Positions 35,131 through 44,322 of a DNA stretch of 64,000 nucleotides are shown here, piece by piece. The notes beneath the pieces were generated by a model, which saw nothing but the letters and a program-made list of their open reading frames with translations, was not told where the DNA came from and did no database searches. Position 1 is the stretch's first letter, and each line of letters begins with the position of its first letter. A program made the position numbers and the translations under genes. The stretch is from Lachnospiraceae bacterium. Its GTDB lineage: Bacteria; Bacillota; Clostridia; Lachnospirales; Lachnospiraceae. The DNA lies in assembly GCA_022763925.1 (NCBI GenBank), contig JALERW010000016.1, forward strand, positions 1-64,000. The letters run 5' to 3'.

Positions 35131-35917
35131 AAATATTACCAAAACCTTTTATCCCGGGACTCCCAACGCCAAAACGGCCGTTTCGGATCTTTCTCTTCAC
35201 CTGGACCGGGGGGATTTTGTGACGATCATCGGTTCCAACGGAGCCGGAAAATCTACCCTGTTCAATGCCATTGCGGGAAGCTTTTATGTGGATGAGGGAA
35301 GTATTTTTCTGGACGGAACGGATGTAACCTATATGCCGGAGCATAAGAGAAGCCTGGTGATCGGAAGACTGTTTCAGGACCCGTTAAAGGGTACGGCGCC
35401 CGGAATGACGATCGAGGAGAATCTGGCACTTTCCTACCTTCGGACAGCAAAGGGCAGCGCCCCCTTCTCCAGAATTTCCAAAAAGGATAAGGAATTGTTC
35501 CGGGAGCGTCTGAAAGTGCTGGATATGGGGCTGGAGAATCGGATGAAAAGTCCGGTGGGACTTCTTTCCGGCGGACAGCGTCAGGCACTTACCCTGCTGA
35601 TGGCTACCATGGTGACACCGAAGCTTCTGCTTCTGGATGAGCACACGGCAGCTCTGGATCCGGGCACAGCGGAAAAGGTGCTGAAGATGACGAAGGAGAT
35701 TGTTGCGAGGGATCAGATCACCTGCCTGATGATTACGCATAATATGCAGCAGGCACTGGATATGGGAAACCGGACGCTGCTGATGAATGACGGAAATATT
35801 GTCCTGGACATCCGCGGGAAGGAGCGGGAGGGCATGACCGTGGAAGATCTGTTGATCCGTTTTAAAGCCGGAACCGGTCATCAGCTGGACAATGACCGGA
35901 TGATGCTTTCCAGATGA
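35117..35917 (+). CDS. trpZ: Tryptophan-type ABC transporter ATP-binding protein
   Basis: The GTG start is preceded by AAAGGAGGAG. In 266 residues: Walker A GSNGAGKST, Q-loop FQDP, signature LLSGGQRQALTL, and Walker B LLLLDEHTAALD, where the usual DEPT is DEHT; the His switch is in MITHNMQ. DEHTAAL is usual for this subfamily. It couples ATP hydrolysis to uptake by the adjacent permease. Confidence 0.88.
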   Translation: MLDVKNITKTFYPGTPNAKTAVSDLSLHLDRGDFVTIIGSNGAGKSTLFNAIAGSFYVDEGSIFLDGTDVTYMPEHKRSLVIGRLFQDPLKGTAPGMTIEENLALSYLRTAKGSAPFSRISKKDKELFRERLKVLDMGLENRMKSPVGLLSGGQRQALTLLMATMVTPKLLLLDEHTAALDPGTAEKVLKMTKEIVARDQITCLMITHNMQQALDMGNRTLLMNDGNIVLDIRGKEREGMTVEDLLIRFKAGTGHQLDNDRMMLSR

Positions 35918-35951
35918 AAATGCGGACATATCCCGGTTTATAAAAGCTGAT

Positions 35952-36003
35952 ATTGCCGGAAGAACAGGAATGGGAAAAGAAACCTGTTCTTCCGGTAATT
36001 TTT
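35952..36003 (+). terminator. Terminator of the trpXYZ operon
   Basis: ATTGCCGGAAGAACAGG/CCTGTTCTTCCGGTAAT stem with T run. Confidence 0.85.
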
Positions 36004-36069
36004 CTGTCTTTCCCATGTGCAGGGTATGGTATACTGGAAAAAAAGCAGAAAAGAAACGGAGGAACCGGT

Positions 36070-37044
36070 ATGAAAATCGGGATTACAGGAAATGGAATGA
36101 TTGTAGAGCGGATGCTGGAGGATATCGCAGAGCTGCCTGTGGCGGAGGGAAAAGCGATCTGTGTCCGTCCCCGGAGCAGGGAAAAAGGGGAGATTCTGGC
36201 AGAAAGACATGGTTTAAAGCTGTATACGGATTATGAGGCTTTCCTTCAGAGCGAAGCATTTGATACTGTCTATATCGGAATCGTCAACAGCGAGCATTAC
36301 CGGTATGCGAAGCTGGCACTGGAGGCGGGAAAGCATGTGATCTGTGAGAAGCCGTTTACGGTAAGTGCAGATGAGACAAAGGAGCTGGTGCGGATGGCCA
36401 GGGAGCGGAAGCTGTTTCTCTGGGAGGCCTTCAAGATCCCTTATTCTCCGATTTTTCAGGCAGTTCAAGGACAGCTGGATAAGATCGGGGAGATAAAGCT
36501 TGTACAGTGCAATTATTCCAGAGTATCCAGCCGTTTCCGTCAGTATCAGGAGAAAATGGTGCTCCCGGCTTTTGATCCGAAGCAGGCGGGAGGATGCCTT
36601 TATGATATTAATATTTATAATCTGCATTTTGTGACCGGCCTGTTCGGACGGCCGAAGAAGGTTCATTATTATGCGAATAAAGGATTTAACGGAATTGACA
36701 CATCGGGAACGGTGGTGCTGGAATATGAGAGATTTTGGGCCATATGTACCGGAGCCAAGGATTCCACCAGTCCCAGCTATGCTGTGATCCAGGGAACCGA
36801 AGGCTGTATCCGGGCAGAGGGGCCCATCAGCTCTGCCAGGACAGTGGAGCTGCTTGTGGGAGACCGGACCAGGGTGCTTGCCCGGGATGAGGAATCCGGT
36901 ACGCTGAAAGGAGAGCTGAAGGCCTTTGCCGCTCAGTATGATGCAAAGGATCTGGAAGGCTGCTATGAGATGCTGGAGCACAGCATTCTGGTGATGGAGG
37001 TGCTGGAGACGGCACGGAAGGATGCCGGAGTGGAATTTTCCTGA
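36070..37044 (+). CDS. Gfo/Idh/MocA family oxidoreductase
   Basis: ATG 36070 (GGAGG eight bases upstream) replaces the track start. The 324 residues begin with MKIGITGNGMIVERMLEDI, a Rossmann start in which GxGxxG reads GNGMIV. HVICEKPFTVSADETKEL carries the family EKP lysine. GGCLYDINIYNLHFVTGLFG is the D-x3-H-like active-site region, in which the usual G-x-x-D-x-G-x-H is altered to D-I-N-I-Y. It reduces or oxidises a sugar or related alcohol with NAD(P); the substrate is unknown. The gene stands alone. Confidence 0.85.
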   Translation: MKIGITGNGMIVERMLEDIAELPVAEGKAICVRPRSREKGEILAERHGLKLYTDYEAFLQSEAFDTVYIGIVNSEHYRYAKLALEAGKHVICEKPFTVSADETKELVRMARERKLFLWEAFKIPYSPIFQAVQGQLDKIGEIKLVQCNYSRVSSRFRQYQEKMVLPAFDPKQAGGCLYDINIYNLHFVTGLFGRPKKVHYYANKGFNGIDTSGTVVLEYERFWAICTGAKDSTSPSYAVIQGTEGCIRAEGPISSARTVELLVGDRTRVLARDEESGTLKGELKAFAAQYDAKDLEGCYEMLEHSILVMEVLETARKDAGVEFS

Positions 37045-37057
37045 CCGGAAGAATCCA

Positions 37058-37087
37058 TTGACATAATTTGTGCCAATAGCGTATAAT
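37058..37087 (+). promoter_or_regulatory. Promoter of the opp operon
   Basis: TTGACA, 18-base spacer, TATAAT, about 95 bases before oppB. Confidence 0.75.
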
Positions 37088-37180
37088 TATAAAATATTAA
37101 TGCTTTCTGTGTTTAAACAGAAGACAAATGAACGCCATACGGGGAAAGAGGACTGTGTGGGAGGACGTGGAGGAATACAT

Positions 37181-38098
37181 ATGATTCGTTATTTCGCAAA
37201 ACGGCTTGGAATGATGCTGGTTGCTCTTTTTATGATTATACTTCTGACCTTTGTAATTATGCATGCCGTTCCTGGAGGACCGTTTACCAGTGACCGTAAT
37301 GTAAGTGAAGAGGTGGAGGAGGCTCTGAATGAGAAATACCATCTGAATGATCCTTTGCCGAAGCAGTTTTTTGATTATCTGGGAGGACTTCTTCACGGTG
37401 ATTTCGGTCCTTCTTATAAATATACGGGAAAGACCGTGAATGACTTTATTGCCAACGGTTTTCCGGTTTCCGCAAAGCTGGGCGGTATTACGATCATTTT
37501 TGTGATTCTTGCTTCGATTCCCATGGGAATCCTTGCTGCCGTGAAGAACGGAAAGTGGCAGGACATGGCGGTGATGGCAGCAGCTACCATCGGGGTGACC
37601 ATTCCTTCCTTTGTGATCGCCTCTCTTCTGATCTATGTTTTTTCGTTCCGTATGGGGGTTCTGCCCAGCTTTGGACTGGATTCCTGGAAGGGATATATTC
37701 TGCCGGTTATTACGCTGGGCGGCTATTCCGTCAGTTATCTGGCCAGGCAGATGCGTTCCAGCCTTCTGGAGGTTATGGGACAGGATTACATAAGAACGGC
37801 CCGGGCCAAGGGACTGTCAGAGCCTAAAGTGATTGTTAAGCACGCACTGCGAAATGCCATGATACCGGTAATTACCGTCCTGGGACCGACGGTGGCAAAT
37901 CTTCTGACCGGAAGCTTTGTTGTGGAAAAAATCTTTGCAGTTCCCGGCCTGGGAGTACATTTTGTCAACAGTGTTTCCCAGAGAGATTATACGACCATCA
38001 TGGGTGTGACGATTTTCTATGCCACGTTCCTGCTGGCCATGGTGTTTATTGTGGACGTATTCTACTGCCTGATTGACCCGAGAATCAAATACGACTAA
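37181..38098 (+). CDS. oppB: Oligopeptide ABC transporter permease
   Basis: The start is ATG 37181 after GGAGGAATACAT. The 305 residues begin MIRYFAKRLGMMLVALFMIILLTFVIMHAVPGGPF, as in DppB/OppB, and contain the coupling motif EVMGQDYIRTARAKGLSEPKVIVKHALRNAMIPV (EAA loop). It is first of five transporter genes in the order B-C-D-F-A. Substrate specificity (di- or oligopeptides) is set by the binding protein at 41368. Confidence 0.92.
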   Translation: MIRYFAKRLGMMLVALFMIILLTFVIMHAVPGGPFTSDRNVSEEVEEALNEKYHLNDPLPKQFFDYLGGLLHGDFGPSYKYTGKTVNDFIANGFPVSAKLGGITIIFVILASIPMGILAAVKNGKWQDMAVMAAATIGVTIPSFVIASLLIYVFSFRMGVLPSFGLDSWKGYILPVITLGGYSVSYLARQMRSSLLEVMGQDYIRTARAKGLSEPKVIVKHALRNAMIPVITVLGPTVANLLTGSFVVEKIFAVPGLGVHFVNSVSQRDYTTIMGVTIFYATFLLAMVFIVDVFYCLIDPRIKYD

Positions 38099-38121
38099 AG
38101 ACGGAGGAGAATGGAAGAACG

Positions 38122-39273
38122 ATGGAAAATAAATGGGAAATGCTTGAATCCTCCAATGAGGAACGTGAGAAAATATGGAAGAAGAACCGGACCTTTGCAG
38201 GAGATGTGTGGTTCCGCTTCCGTCATAAGCCTACGGCTATTGCCGGTCTGGTGATCATTCTGCTGCTGCTGGTGTTTGCACTGGCGGGACCGATGTTCAC
38301 CGATTACAGCTATTCGAAACAGAATCTGGAGGTGGTGAATATTCCGCCTCTCATGAAGGTGTTCTGTGCGCCGGATGAGGATGGATATCTGTATATTACC
38401 CAGTCTCTGAAGGTTGTATGGGTCAACAGGGACGGCACTCTCGGAACACAGCTGAAAAAGGTACGGGAGGACAGCGCCTCTTCCATGACGATCTTTGACT
38501 GCAATGGGAAGGAAGTAGGCCTTTATTATGGGAAGAAGCCGTATGTTCTGGCAGATCCGAATACCAGGGTGCTGTATTCTACCGAAAAAATATGGAATAA
38601 ATCCTACATTCTTGGAACGGACAGCCTGGGAAGAGATATTCTGACCCGTCTGATGTACGGGACAAGGGTATCCCTGATGGTGGCATTTGTTGCTGTTCTT
38701 GTGAATATGATCATCGGAATTATTTTCGGAGGAATTTCCGGCTATGCCGGCGGCATGGTGGATACGGTGATGATGCGTATTGTGGATATCATCAGCACGA
38801 TCCCGCTGACCCTGTATGTCATTCTGATCATGGTCATTATGGGAAGCGGACTGAAGAGCATTATTGTGGCACTGGGAACGGTATATTGGGTGGACATGGC
38901 ACGGGTAGTCCGGGGACAGGTCCTGAGTCTTAAGGGTCAGGAATTTGTTCTGGCGGCCAGAACCATCGGATCTTCCACAAAGTCGATCCTGATGCAGCAT
39001 CTGATTCCGAACGCCATGGGCTCTATTCTGGTTACGGTGACTATGCTGATTCCATCCGCTATCTTCATGGAAGCTTTCCTGGGCTTTCTCGGTATCGGGC
39101 TTCAGCCTCCGCTTGCAAGCCTTGGAACCATGTGCAACGATGCAACGGAAAATCTTCGTTCCTGTCCGCACCAGCTCTTTATCCCGGCTCTGGTCATCTG
39201 TCTGATCATGTTTGCCTTTAACTTTGTGGGAGACGGACTGCGAGACGCGCTGGATCCGAAGCTGAAGAAGTAG
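38122..39273 (+). CDS. oppC: Oligopeptide ABC transporter permease with extracytoplasmic insertion
   Basis: It has an N-terminal OppC_N segment (FRHKPTAIAGLVIILLLLVFALAGPMFTDYSY), six spans, and the EAA loop LVLAARTIGSSTKSILMQHLIPNAMGSI. At 383 residues it is about 80 longer than usual OppC. The extra part lies between TM1 and TM2 (about residues 70-165; PDEDGYLYITQSLKVVWVNRDGTLG and similar), just before LGTDSLGRDILTRLMYGTR, so it is outside the membrane and could interact with the binding protein. Confidence 0.9.
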   Translation: MENKWEMLESSNEEREKIWKKNRTFAGDVWFRFRHKPTAIAGLVIILLLLVFALAGPMFTDYSYSKQNLEVVNIPPLMKVFCAPDEDGYLYITQSLKVVWVNRDGTLGTQLKKVREDSASSMTIFDCNGKEVGLYYGKKPYVLADPNTRVLYSTEKIWNKSYILGTDSLGRDILTRLMYGTRVSLMVAFVAVLVNMIIGIIFGGISGYAGGMVDTVMMRIVDIISTIPLTLYVILIMVIMGSGLKSIIVALGTVYWVDMARVVRGQVLSLKGQEFVLAARTIGSSTKSILMQHLIPNAMGSILVTVTMLIPSAIFMEAFLGFLGIGLQPPLASLGTMCNDATENLRSCPHQLFIPALVICLIMFAFNFVGDGLRDALDPKLKK

Positions 39274-39281
39274 GAGGATAG

Positions 39282-40301
39282 ATGGAAACCATGGAACCGA
39301 TTTTAAAGATAGATAATCTGAAAACTTCATTTATGACAAGCAACGGGGAAGTACAGGCTGTCCGCGGCGTGAGCTTTTCCGTAAATAAAGGTGAGATTCT
39401 GGGTATTGTGGGAGAGTCCGGAAGCGGAAAGAGCGTAACCTCCATGTCTATTCTGAGACTTTTGGCCGATACGGCCAAAATCAAGGAGGGAACCATATCC
39501 TTTGGGGGAGAGAATCTGATCGAGGTATCCAAGAAACGGATGCGGCAGATCCGGGGAGAAAAAATCTCCATGATTTTCCAGGATCCCATGTCCTCCTTAA
39601 ATCCCTTGATTCCTGTTGGAAAGCAGGTGGAGGAAATGATCCGGGAGCATCATCCGGATCGGAGCAGAGAGGATGCAAAAAAGGAGGTTCTGGAGCTGTT
39701 TGAGAAGGTGCGTATTCCGGAGCCGGAGAAACGCTACAAATGCTTCCCGCATGAGTTTTCCGGCGGGATGCGCCAGAGAGTGATGATTGCCATGGCACTT
39801 GCCAATAAGCCGGAGCTGCTTATTGCGGACGAGCCGACTACGGCACTGGACGTGACGATTCAGGATCAGATCCTGAAGCAGCTGCGGGAGCTGGAAAAGG
39901 AATATGGTACCAGTATCATTTTTATCACCCATGATCTGGGTGTGGTGGCAGAGCTGTGTGACCGCGTCATTGTCATGTATGGTGGCCTTATCATGGAAGA
40001 GGCTTCCATTTTCGATATATTTGAACATCCGGGCCATCCGTATACGATGGGACTTCTTGCCTCTATCCCGGATGTGGAGCAGGATAAGAGCGTGCGGCTC
40101 ATGCCCATTCCCGGATCTCCGCCGGACATGACCAATCCGCCCAAGGGCTGCCCGTTTGCACCCAGATGTCCATACGCGAGAAAGGTCTGTGCTCAGGAGC
40201 TGCCGGAGTTCGTACAGGTAGGGGAAGCACATAAGACCAGATGTTTCCTGCAGTATCCAGATGCCCCGGCGGATGAACATAATCCGTTCCGGAAGCAGTA
40301 G
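39282..40301 (+). CDS. oppD: Oligopeptide ABC transporter ATP-binding protein
   Basis: A protein of 339 residues with Walker [10 protein letters not shown]-loop [11 protein letters not shown], signature FSGGMRQRV, Walker [13 protein letters not shown] and the switch His in FITHDLGVV. The C-terminal oligo_HPY domain has [24 protein letters not shown], a four-Cys Fe-S-type cluster seen in OppD/DppD. It forms a heterodimer with the next gene product. Confidence 0.93.
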   Translation: METMEPILKIDNLKTSFMTSNGEVQAVRGVSFSVNKGEILGIVGESGSGKSVTSMSILRLLADTAKIKEGTISFGGENLIEVSKKRMRQIRGEKISMIFQDPMSSLNPLIPVGKQVEEMIREHHPDRSREDAKKEVLELFEKVRIPEPEKRYKCFPHEFSGGMRQRVMIAMALANKPELLIADEPTTALDVTIQDQILKQLRELEKEYGTSIIFITHDLGVVAELCDRVIVMYGGLIMEEASIFDIFEHPGHPYTMGLLASIPDVEQDKSVRLMPIPGSPPDMTNPPKGCPFAPRCPYARKVCAQELPEFVQVGEAHKTRCFLQYPDAPADEHNPFRKQ

Positions 40302-40324
40302 GAAGCCGGAAATAGGAGGAAATC

Positions 40325-41287
40325 ATGAGCAATCAGAATATACTGGAGGTCAGAGACCTCACAAAACATTTTAAAGCAGGGAGCAAGCAGGTGGTCCATG
40401 CGGTGGACGGCGTCAGCTTTACCCTGGCAAGAGGAAAGACTCTGGGACTGGTGGGAGAGTCGGGCTGCGGTAAATCCAGCTGTGCCCGCACGATTATCCG
40501 GATGTACGACGTGACCTCCGGACAGGTGATCCTGGACGGAATCGATATTACCCATATGAACCAGCGGGAGCTGAAGCCTCTGCGAAAGAAGATGCAGATG
40601 ATCTTTCAGGACCCGTATGCATCCCTGAATGCCAGAATGACCGTTCGTGATATTATCGCGGAGCCTCTTCTGGCGCATGGAATCGTGAAATCAAAGGAGG
40701 AGGCCAATGAACTGGTGTACCCCATTCTGGACCGGGTCGGCCTCACCAAAGAGCATGCCAACCGGTATGCCCACGAGTTTTCCGGAGGACAGAGACAGAG
40801 AGTGGGAATTGCCCGTGCACTGGTGCTTCAGCCGGACCTGATTATCTGCGATGAGCCGATTTCTGCATTGGATGTGTCCATTCAGGCACAGGTCATCAAT
40901 CTTCTGAAGGATTATCAGGATGAGAAGGGCATTTCCTATCTGTTTATCGCCCATGACCTTTCCATGGTCCGCTATGTGTCGGATGAGGTAGGTGTCATGT
41001 ATCTGGGACAGCTGGTGGAGGTGTGTGAATCCAATGAGATTTACAAAAATCCGCTGCATCCTTATACCAAAGGGCTTCTGGGAAGTATTCCCATTGCAAA
41101 TCCCAGACTGGCGCGGCAGAAGGTAAAGAGCAGTATTGAGGGAGATATTCCCAGCCCCATTCATCCGCCTGAAGGATGCCGGTTCCATACCAGGTGTCCG
41201 TATGCAAGGCCGGAATGCTCCATGGAAAAACCTCAGATGAAGGATGTCGGGGGAGGACACCTGGTAGCCTGTCATCTGTATGGATAA
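40325..41287 (+). CDS. oppF: Oligopeptide ABC transporter ATP-binding protein
   Basis: A protein of 320 residues with Walker A GESGCGKSS, FQDPYASLNARMTV, signature FSGGQRQRVGIARAL and Walker B LIICDEPISALDVS. The C-terminal PSPIHPPEGCRFHTRCPYARPEC is the Cys-containing domain. AGGAGG precedes the start. It pairs with OppD and follows it by 23 bases. Confidence 0.93.
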   Translation: MSNQNILEVRDLTKHFKAGSKQVVHAVDGVSFTLARGKTLGLVGESGCGKSSCARTIIRMYDVTSGQVILDGIDITHMNQRELKPLRKKMQMIFQDPYASLNARMTVRDIIAEPLLAHGIVKSKEEANELVYPILDRVGLTKEHANRYAHEFSGGQRQRVGIARALVLQPDLIICDEPISALDVSIQAQVINLLKDYQDEKGISYLFIAHDLSMVRYVSDEVGVMYLGQLVEVCESNEIYKNPLHPYTKGLLGSIPIANPRLARQKVKSSIEGDIPSPIHPPEGCRFHTRCPYARPECSMEKPQMKDVGGGHLVACHLYG

Positions 41288-41367
41288 CGGTTTTTCGGCA
41301 TACAAAACGATGGTGTGCCTGAAACATATATTTTTCAAATCTATTTTATAAGGAGGAGAACATCGTT

Positions 41368-43065
41368 ATGAAAAAGAAGTTAACGCTTCTTCTGGCACTC
41401 TGCCTGGTATGCACCGGCGTGTTTGCAGGCTGTGGTTCCAAGGAAGAAAAAGCAGAAGCACCTCAGACCATCGATGATATTGAGGGGGAAGAGGCAGAGG
41501 CTCCGGCAGAGGAAGCAGGGGAAGCAGCTCTGGCGGATGCGCAGGAAATGGTATTTGTTCTGAACAATGAGCCGGATACCATTGACCCTACCATCACAAA
41601 CAATTCCTTTGCAACTCCGTTCCTGATCAACTGCTTCGAGGGTCTTGTGACCTATGATGAGAACGGTGAGGTTGTTCCCGGCAATGCGGAGAGCTGGGAA
41701 TGCAACGATGACCTGACCGTGTACACCTTCCATTTAAGAGACGGTCTGAAATGGAGTGACGGAAGCCCGCTGACGGCAAATGATTATGTGTATTCCGCTC
41801 TCCGTGTTCTTGATCCGGCGACCGGTGCACAGTATGTAAACATGATCTCTGATTATGTTGTAAACGGAACCGAGTACTATGCCGGAACCGCTTCCGCAGA
41901 AGAGGTAGGTATCAAGGCGCTGGATGACCTGACACTGGAATTTACTCTCGTAGCTCCCTGTCCGTATTTCGTTGACCTGGTAAGTATGTGGGTATACTTC
42001 CCGGTTCAGGAAGCAACGGTTGAGGCAAACGGTGACAAGTGGACGGCTTCCGCAGATACTTATATCGGAAACGGACCGTTCAAGGTAACCGAGATCAAGA
42101 TGGGCGAAAGCTATGTTCTGGAGAAAAACGAGAACTACTGGGATGCAGAAAATGTTACGCTGGATAAACTGACCTACCGTTATATCCTGGATGTATCCAC
42201 TGCTCTGACTGCTTATGAGAACGGTGAGGTTGACGGTGTAAGAACCATTCCGTCCAGCGATATGGCACGCCTGAAGGCCGAGAATGCCGGTGTTCAGACA
42301 GTAGGAAGCTATGGTACCGTTTACTATGACATTAACTGCAGCAAAGAGCCCTACGACAATCCTCTGGTAAGAAAGGCGCTCTGCCTGGCGATTGACCGTG
42401 AAGCCCTGATCAACAACGTGGCACAGTTGGATGCACAGCCTGCATTCAGCTTCTATGCACCGGGTTATGTGGTAGACGGCAAGGATCTGACAGAGGGACG
42501 TTCTGATTTCGGCCTTTCTGCAAATGCGGATGTGGAGGCTGCACAGGCAGCTCTGGCGGAAGCAGGATATCCCAACGGAGAGGGCTTCCCTACCGTTCAG
42601 CTTTCCTTCTACTCGGATGATAACGTAAAGAAGATCGCAGAGGCTATCAAAGAGATGTGGGAGCAGAATCTTGGAATCAAGGTGGAAGTAAGCTCTGCAG
42701 ACTGGGCGGTATTCTATGATGCAGTACAGAACGGAAATTATGAAGTGGCAGCTATGGGGTGGAGTGCAGATTATGTAAATCCGATGAGCTTCCTGCCGCT
42801 GCTTTATACGGATGATGTAACCAACAACAGCTTTTACAGCAATCCGGACTATGATGCAATTGTAGATCAGGTAAAGGCAGAGAAGGATCCTTCCAAGTTT
42901 GCCGAGCTTGTAAAACAGGCAGATGAGCTGGTATCTGCGGATTATCCGGTACTGCCTCTGTACTATAAGTCCAATAACTATCTGATAAAGGACTACATCC
43001 AGGGTGTATATATGACCTCTTCCTCCAATCTGTATTTCAAGAACGCAAAGGTTCTTGCAAAATAG
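41368..43065 (+). CDS. oppA: Oligopeptide ABC transporter substrate-binding lipoprotein
   Basis: The lipoprotein signal is LCLVCTGVFAGCGSK, followed by an acidic linker. The 565-residue SBP_bac_5 fold contains NNEPDTIDPTITNN, DGLKWSDGSPLTANDYVYS and RKALCLAIDREALINN, all hallmark OppA/DppA segments. An 80-base gap with a small hairpin (about 41300-41322) separates it from oppF. The placement of the binding protein last in the operon is unlike Bacillus opp (A first), but AAGGAGGAG gives it a strong ribosome site. Confidence 0.93.
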   Translation: MKKKLTLLLALCLVCTGVFAGCGSKEEKAEAPQTIDDIEGEEAEAPAEEAGEAALADAQEMVFVLNNEPDTIDPTITNNSFATPFLINCFEGLVTYDENGEVVPGNAESWECNDDLTVYTFHLRDGLKWSDGSPLTANDYVYSALRVLDPATGAQYVNMISDYVVNGTEYYAGTASAEEVGIKALDDLTLEFTLVAPCPYFVDLVSMWVYFPVQEATVEANGDKWTASADTYIGNGPFKVTEIKMGESYVLEKNENYWDAENVTLDKLTYRYILDVSTALTAYENGEVDGVRTIPSSDMARLKAENAGVQTVGSYGTVYYDINCSKEPYDNPLVRKALCLAIDREALINNVAQLDAQPAFSFYAPGYVVDGKDLTEGRSDFGLSANADVEAAQAALAEAGYPNGEGFPTVQLSFYSDDNVKKIAEAIKEMWEQNLGIKVEVSSADWAVFYDAVQNGNYEVAAMGWSADYVNPMSFLPLLYTDDVTNNSFYSNPDYDAIVDQVKAEKDPSKFAELVKQADELVSADYPVLPLYYKSNNYLIKDYIQGVYMTSSSNLYFKNAKVLAK

Positions 43066-43075
43066 GGAGAAGGCT

Positions 43076-43561
43076 TTGAGATGTATTATTTCGACGGAGG
43101 GCTTCGGGGACATGGTCTTTGACCTGTTCCCGGACCTTGCGCCGATCACTGTAAAAAATTTTGCGGATACCGTAAGGTCCGGCTTCTATGACGGACTTGC
43201 CTGGTGCCGAATCGTTAAGGATTACGTTATTCAGGCGGGTTCTCCGGATAATGACATCATGACGGACAGCGACTGGCATATCAAAGGAGAATTTGAGGAA
43301 AACGGGATCCATAATCCGGTGCAGCACATCCGCGGCGCTCTTTCCATGGCCCGGGATGACGGTTTTGATACAGCGGGAACTCAGTTTTTTGTCGTGCATA
43401 AGGACGCACATAAGCTGGACGGCCGCTATGCCGCATTCGGACAGCTGGTATCAGGCTTTGAAGTGCTGGACGCCATTGCACAGCTTCCCACTTCAGGAGC
43501 TGAAACATGGAATAAGCCGGTGCATATGCCGGTGATGACAAAGGTGATCATTGAAGAATAG
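43076..43561 (+). CDS. Cyclophilin-type peptidyl-prolyl isomerase
   Basis: The frame has no usable ATG; TTG 43076, six bases after AGGGAG, is the best start, ten bases after oppA. The 161-residue product shows LFPDLAPITVKNFADTVRSGFYDGLAWCRIVKDYVIQAGSP, the R in the active site, GALSMARDD with TQFFVV (Q-FF-x), and FGQLVSGFEVLDAI. It is a cytoplasmic enzyme without a signal peptide. Linked to the peptide transporter by position. Confidence 0.88.
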   Translation: MRCIISTEGFGDMVFDLFPDLAPITVKNFADTVRSGFYDGLAWCRIVKDYVIQAGSPDNDIMTDSDWHIKGEFEENGIHNPVQHIRGALSMARDDGFDTAGTQFFVVHKDAHKLDGRYAAFGQLVSGFEVLDAIAQLPTSGAETWNKPVHMPVMTKVIIEE

Positions 43562-43603
43562 CACCTTCGTATGCTGATTTTGAAAATATGTGAAAAAATG
43601 ACG

Positions 43604-43633
43604 GGCCGGGTACCGCTTGTGCGGTTTCCGGCC
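43604..43633 (+). terminator. Weak hairpin after the cyclophilin gene
   Basis: GGCCGG-ACCGC/GCGGT-CCGGCC stem with small internal loops and no T run. Confidence 0.45.
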
Positions 43634-43666
43634 TGTCGGTCTGTGCGGCCCGATTCCCGGGCTCGA

Positions 43667-43695
43667 TTGAAAAGCAGTGCCTCCTGTGTTAGAAT
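43667..43695 (+). promoter_or_regulatory. Promoter of the MBOAT/DHHW operon
   Basis: TTGAAA, 17-base spacer, TAGAAT, 88 bases before the lipoprotein start. Confidence 0.65.
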
Positions 43696-43782
43696 AAAAA
43701 TCAGAAAAAGAACGGACACTGTTAAAAACTGCCGTAGGAATCGGCGGCAGAAATGGAAATGGAAAGGGAAATGGAGACGACT

Positions 43783-44307
43783 ATGAGAAAAAAGATCATC
43801 TGTGCCATAATGATATTTGCGCTGGCAGCATTGTCTGCCTGCGGAGCGCGTAAGGACACGGACAACGGGAAAGAACAGGGACTGGCAGGATTTACCGAAC
43901 CGGAGGAAGACAGTACAGGAAAGCTTCTTCTGGATGATTTCGGAGAGAGGATGGGAAAGGACCCGGATCAGACGGCACTTAAGCTGGCAGAAGGAATTAT
44001 TTCCAATGAGGCGATTCCTTTTATGGGTATGGCCATGGAAGCGGAGTCCGGATTCCTCAGTGGCTTCACAGAGGAGATCACCGGCTTTCGTGAGGCAGCC
44101 GTGTTCGGGCCGCAGATCAGCACCATTCCGTTTGTGGGATATATCTTTGTGCTGGAGGAAGGCTCGGACGTAGCATCCTTTGCGGAAAATCTGAAAGAAA
44201 AATCGGATCCGGCATGGAATATCTGTACGGAGGCGGATCAGACCGTCATTGATTATTACGGAAATACCGTATTCTTCCTCATGTGTCCCGAATCACTGGA
44301 AGGATAG
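43783..44307 (+). CDS. DUF4358-type lipoprotein
   Basis: ATG 43783 (GGAGACG upstream) yields a lipobox signal IMIFALAALSACGAR. The 174-residue product contains PDQTALKLAEGIISNEAIPFMGMAME and VFFLMCPE at the end, as in DUF4358 proteins, which often precede MBOAT genes in clostridia. It is presumably anchored to the outer face of the membrane and helps the acyltransferase pair. Mechanism unknown. Confidence 0.7.
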   Translation: MRKKIICAIMIFALAALSACGARKDTDNGKEQGLAGFTEPEEDSTGKLLLDDFGERMGKDPDQTALKLAEGIISNEAIPFMGMAMEAESGFLSGFTEEITGFREAAVFGPQISTIPFVGYIFVLEEGSDVASFAENLKEKSDPAWNICTEADQTVIDYYGNTVFFLMCPESLEG

Positions 44308-44322
44308 GAGAAGAGAACGGTT

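Noticed and set aside
38095-39330. 411-residue ORF on the minus strand
   Set aside because: Opposite oppC, His/Gln-rich shadow translation.
41734-43149. 471-residue ORF on the minus strand
   Set aside because: Lies opposite oppA; no motif and Ile/Cys-rich shadow composition.
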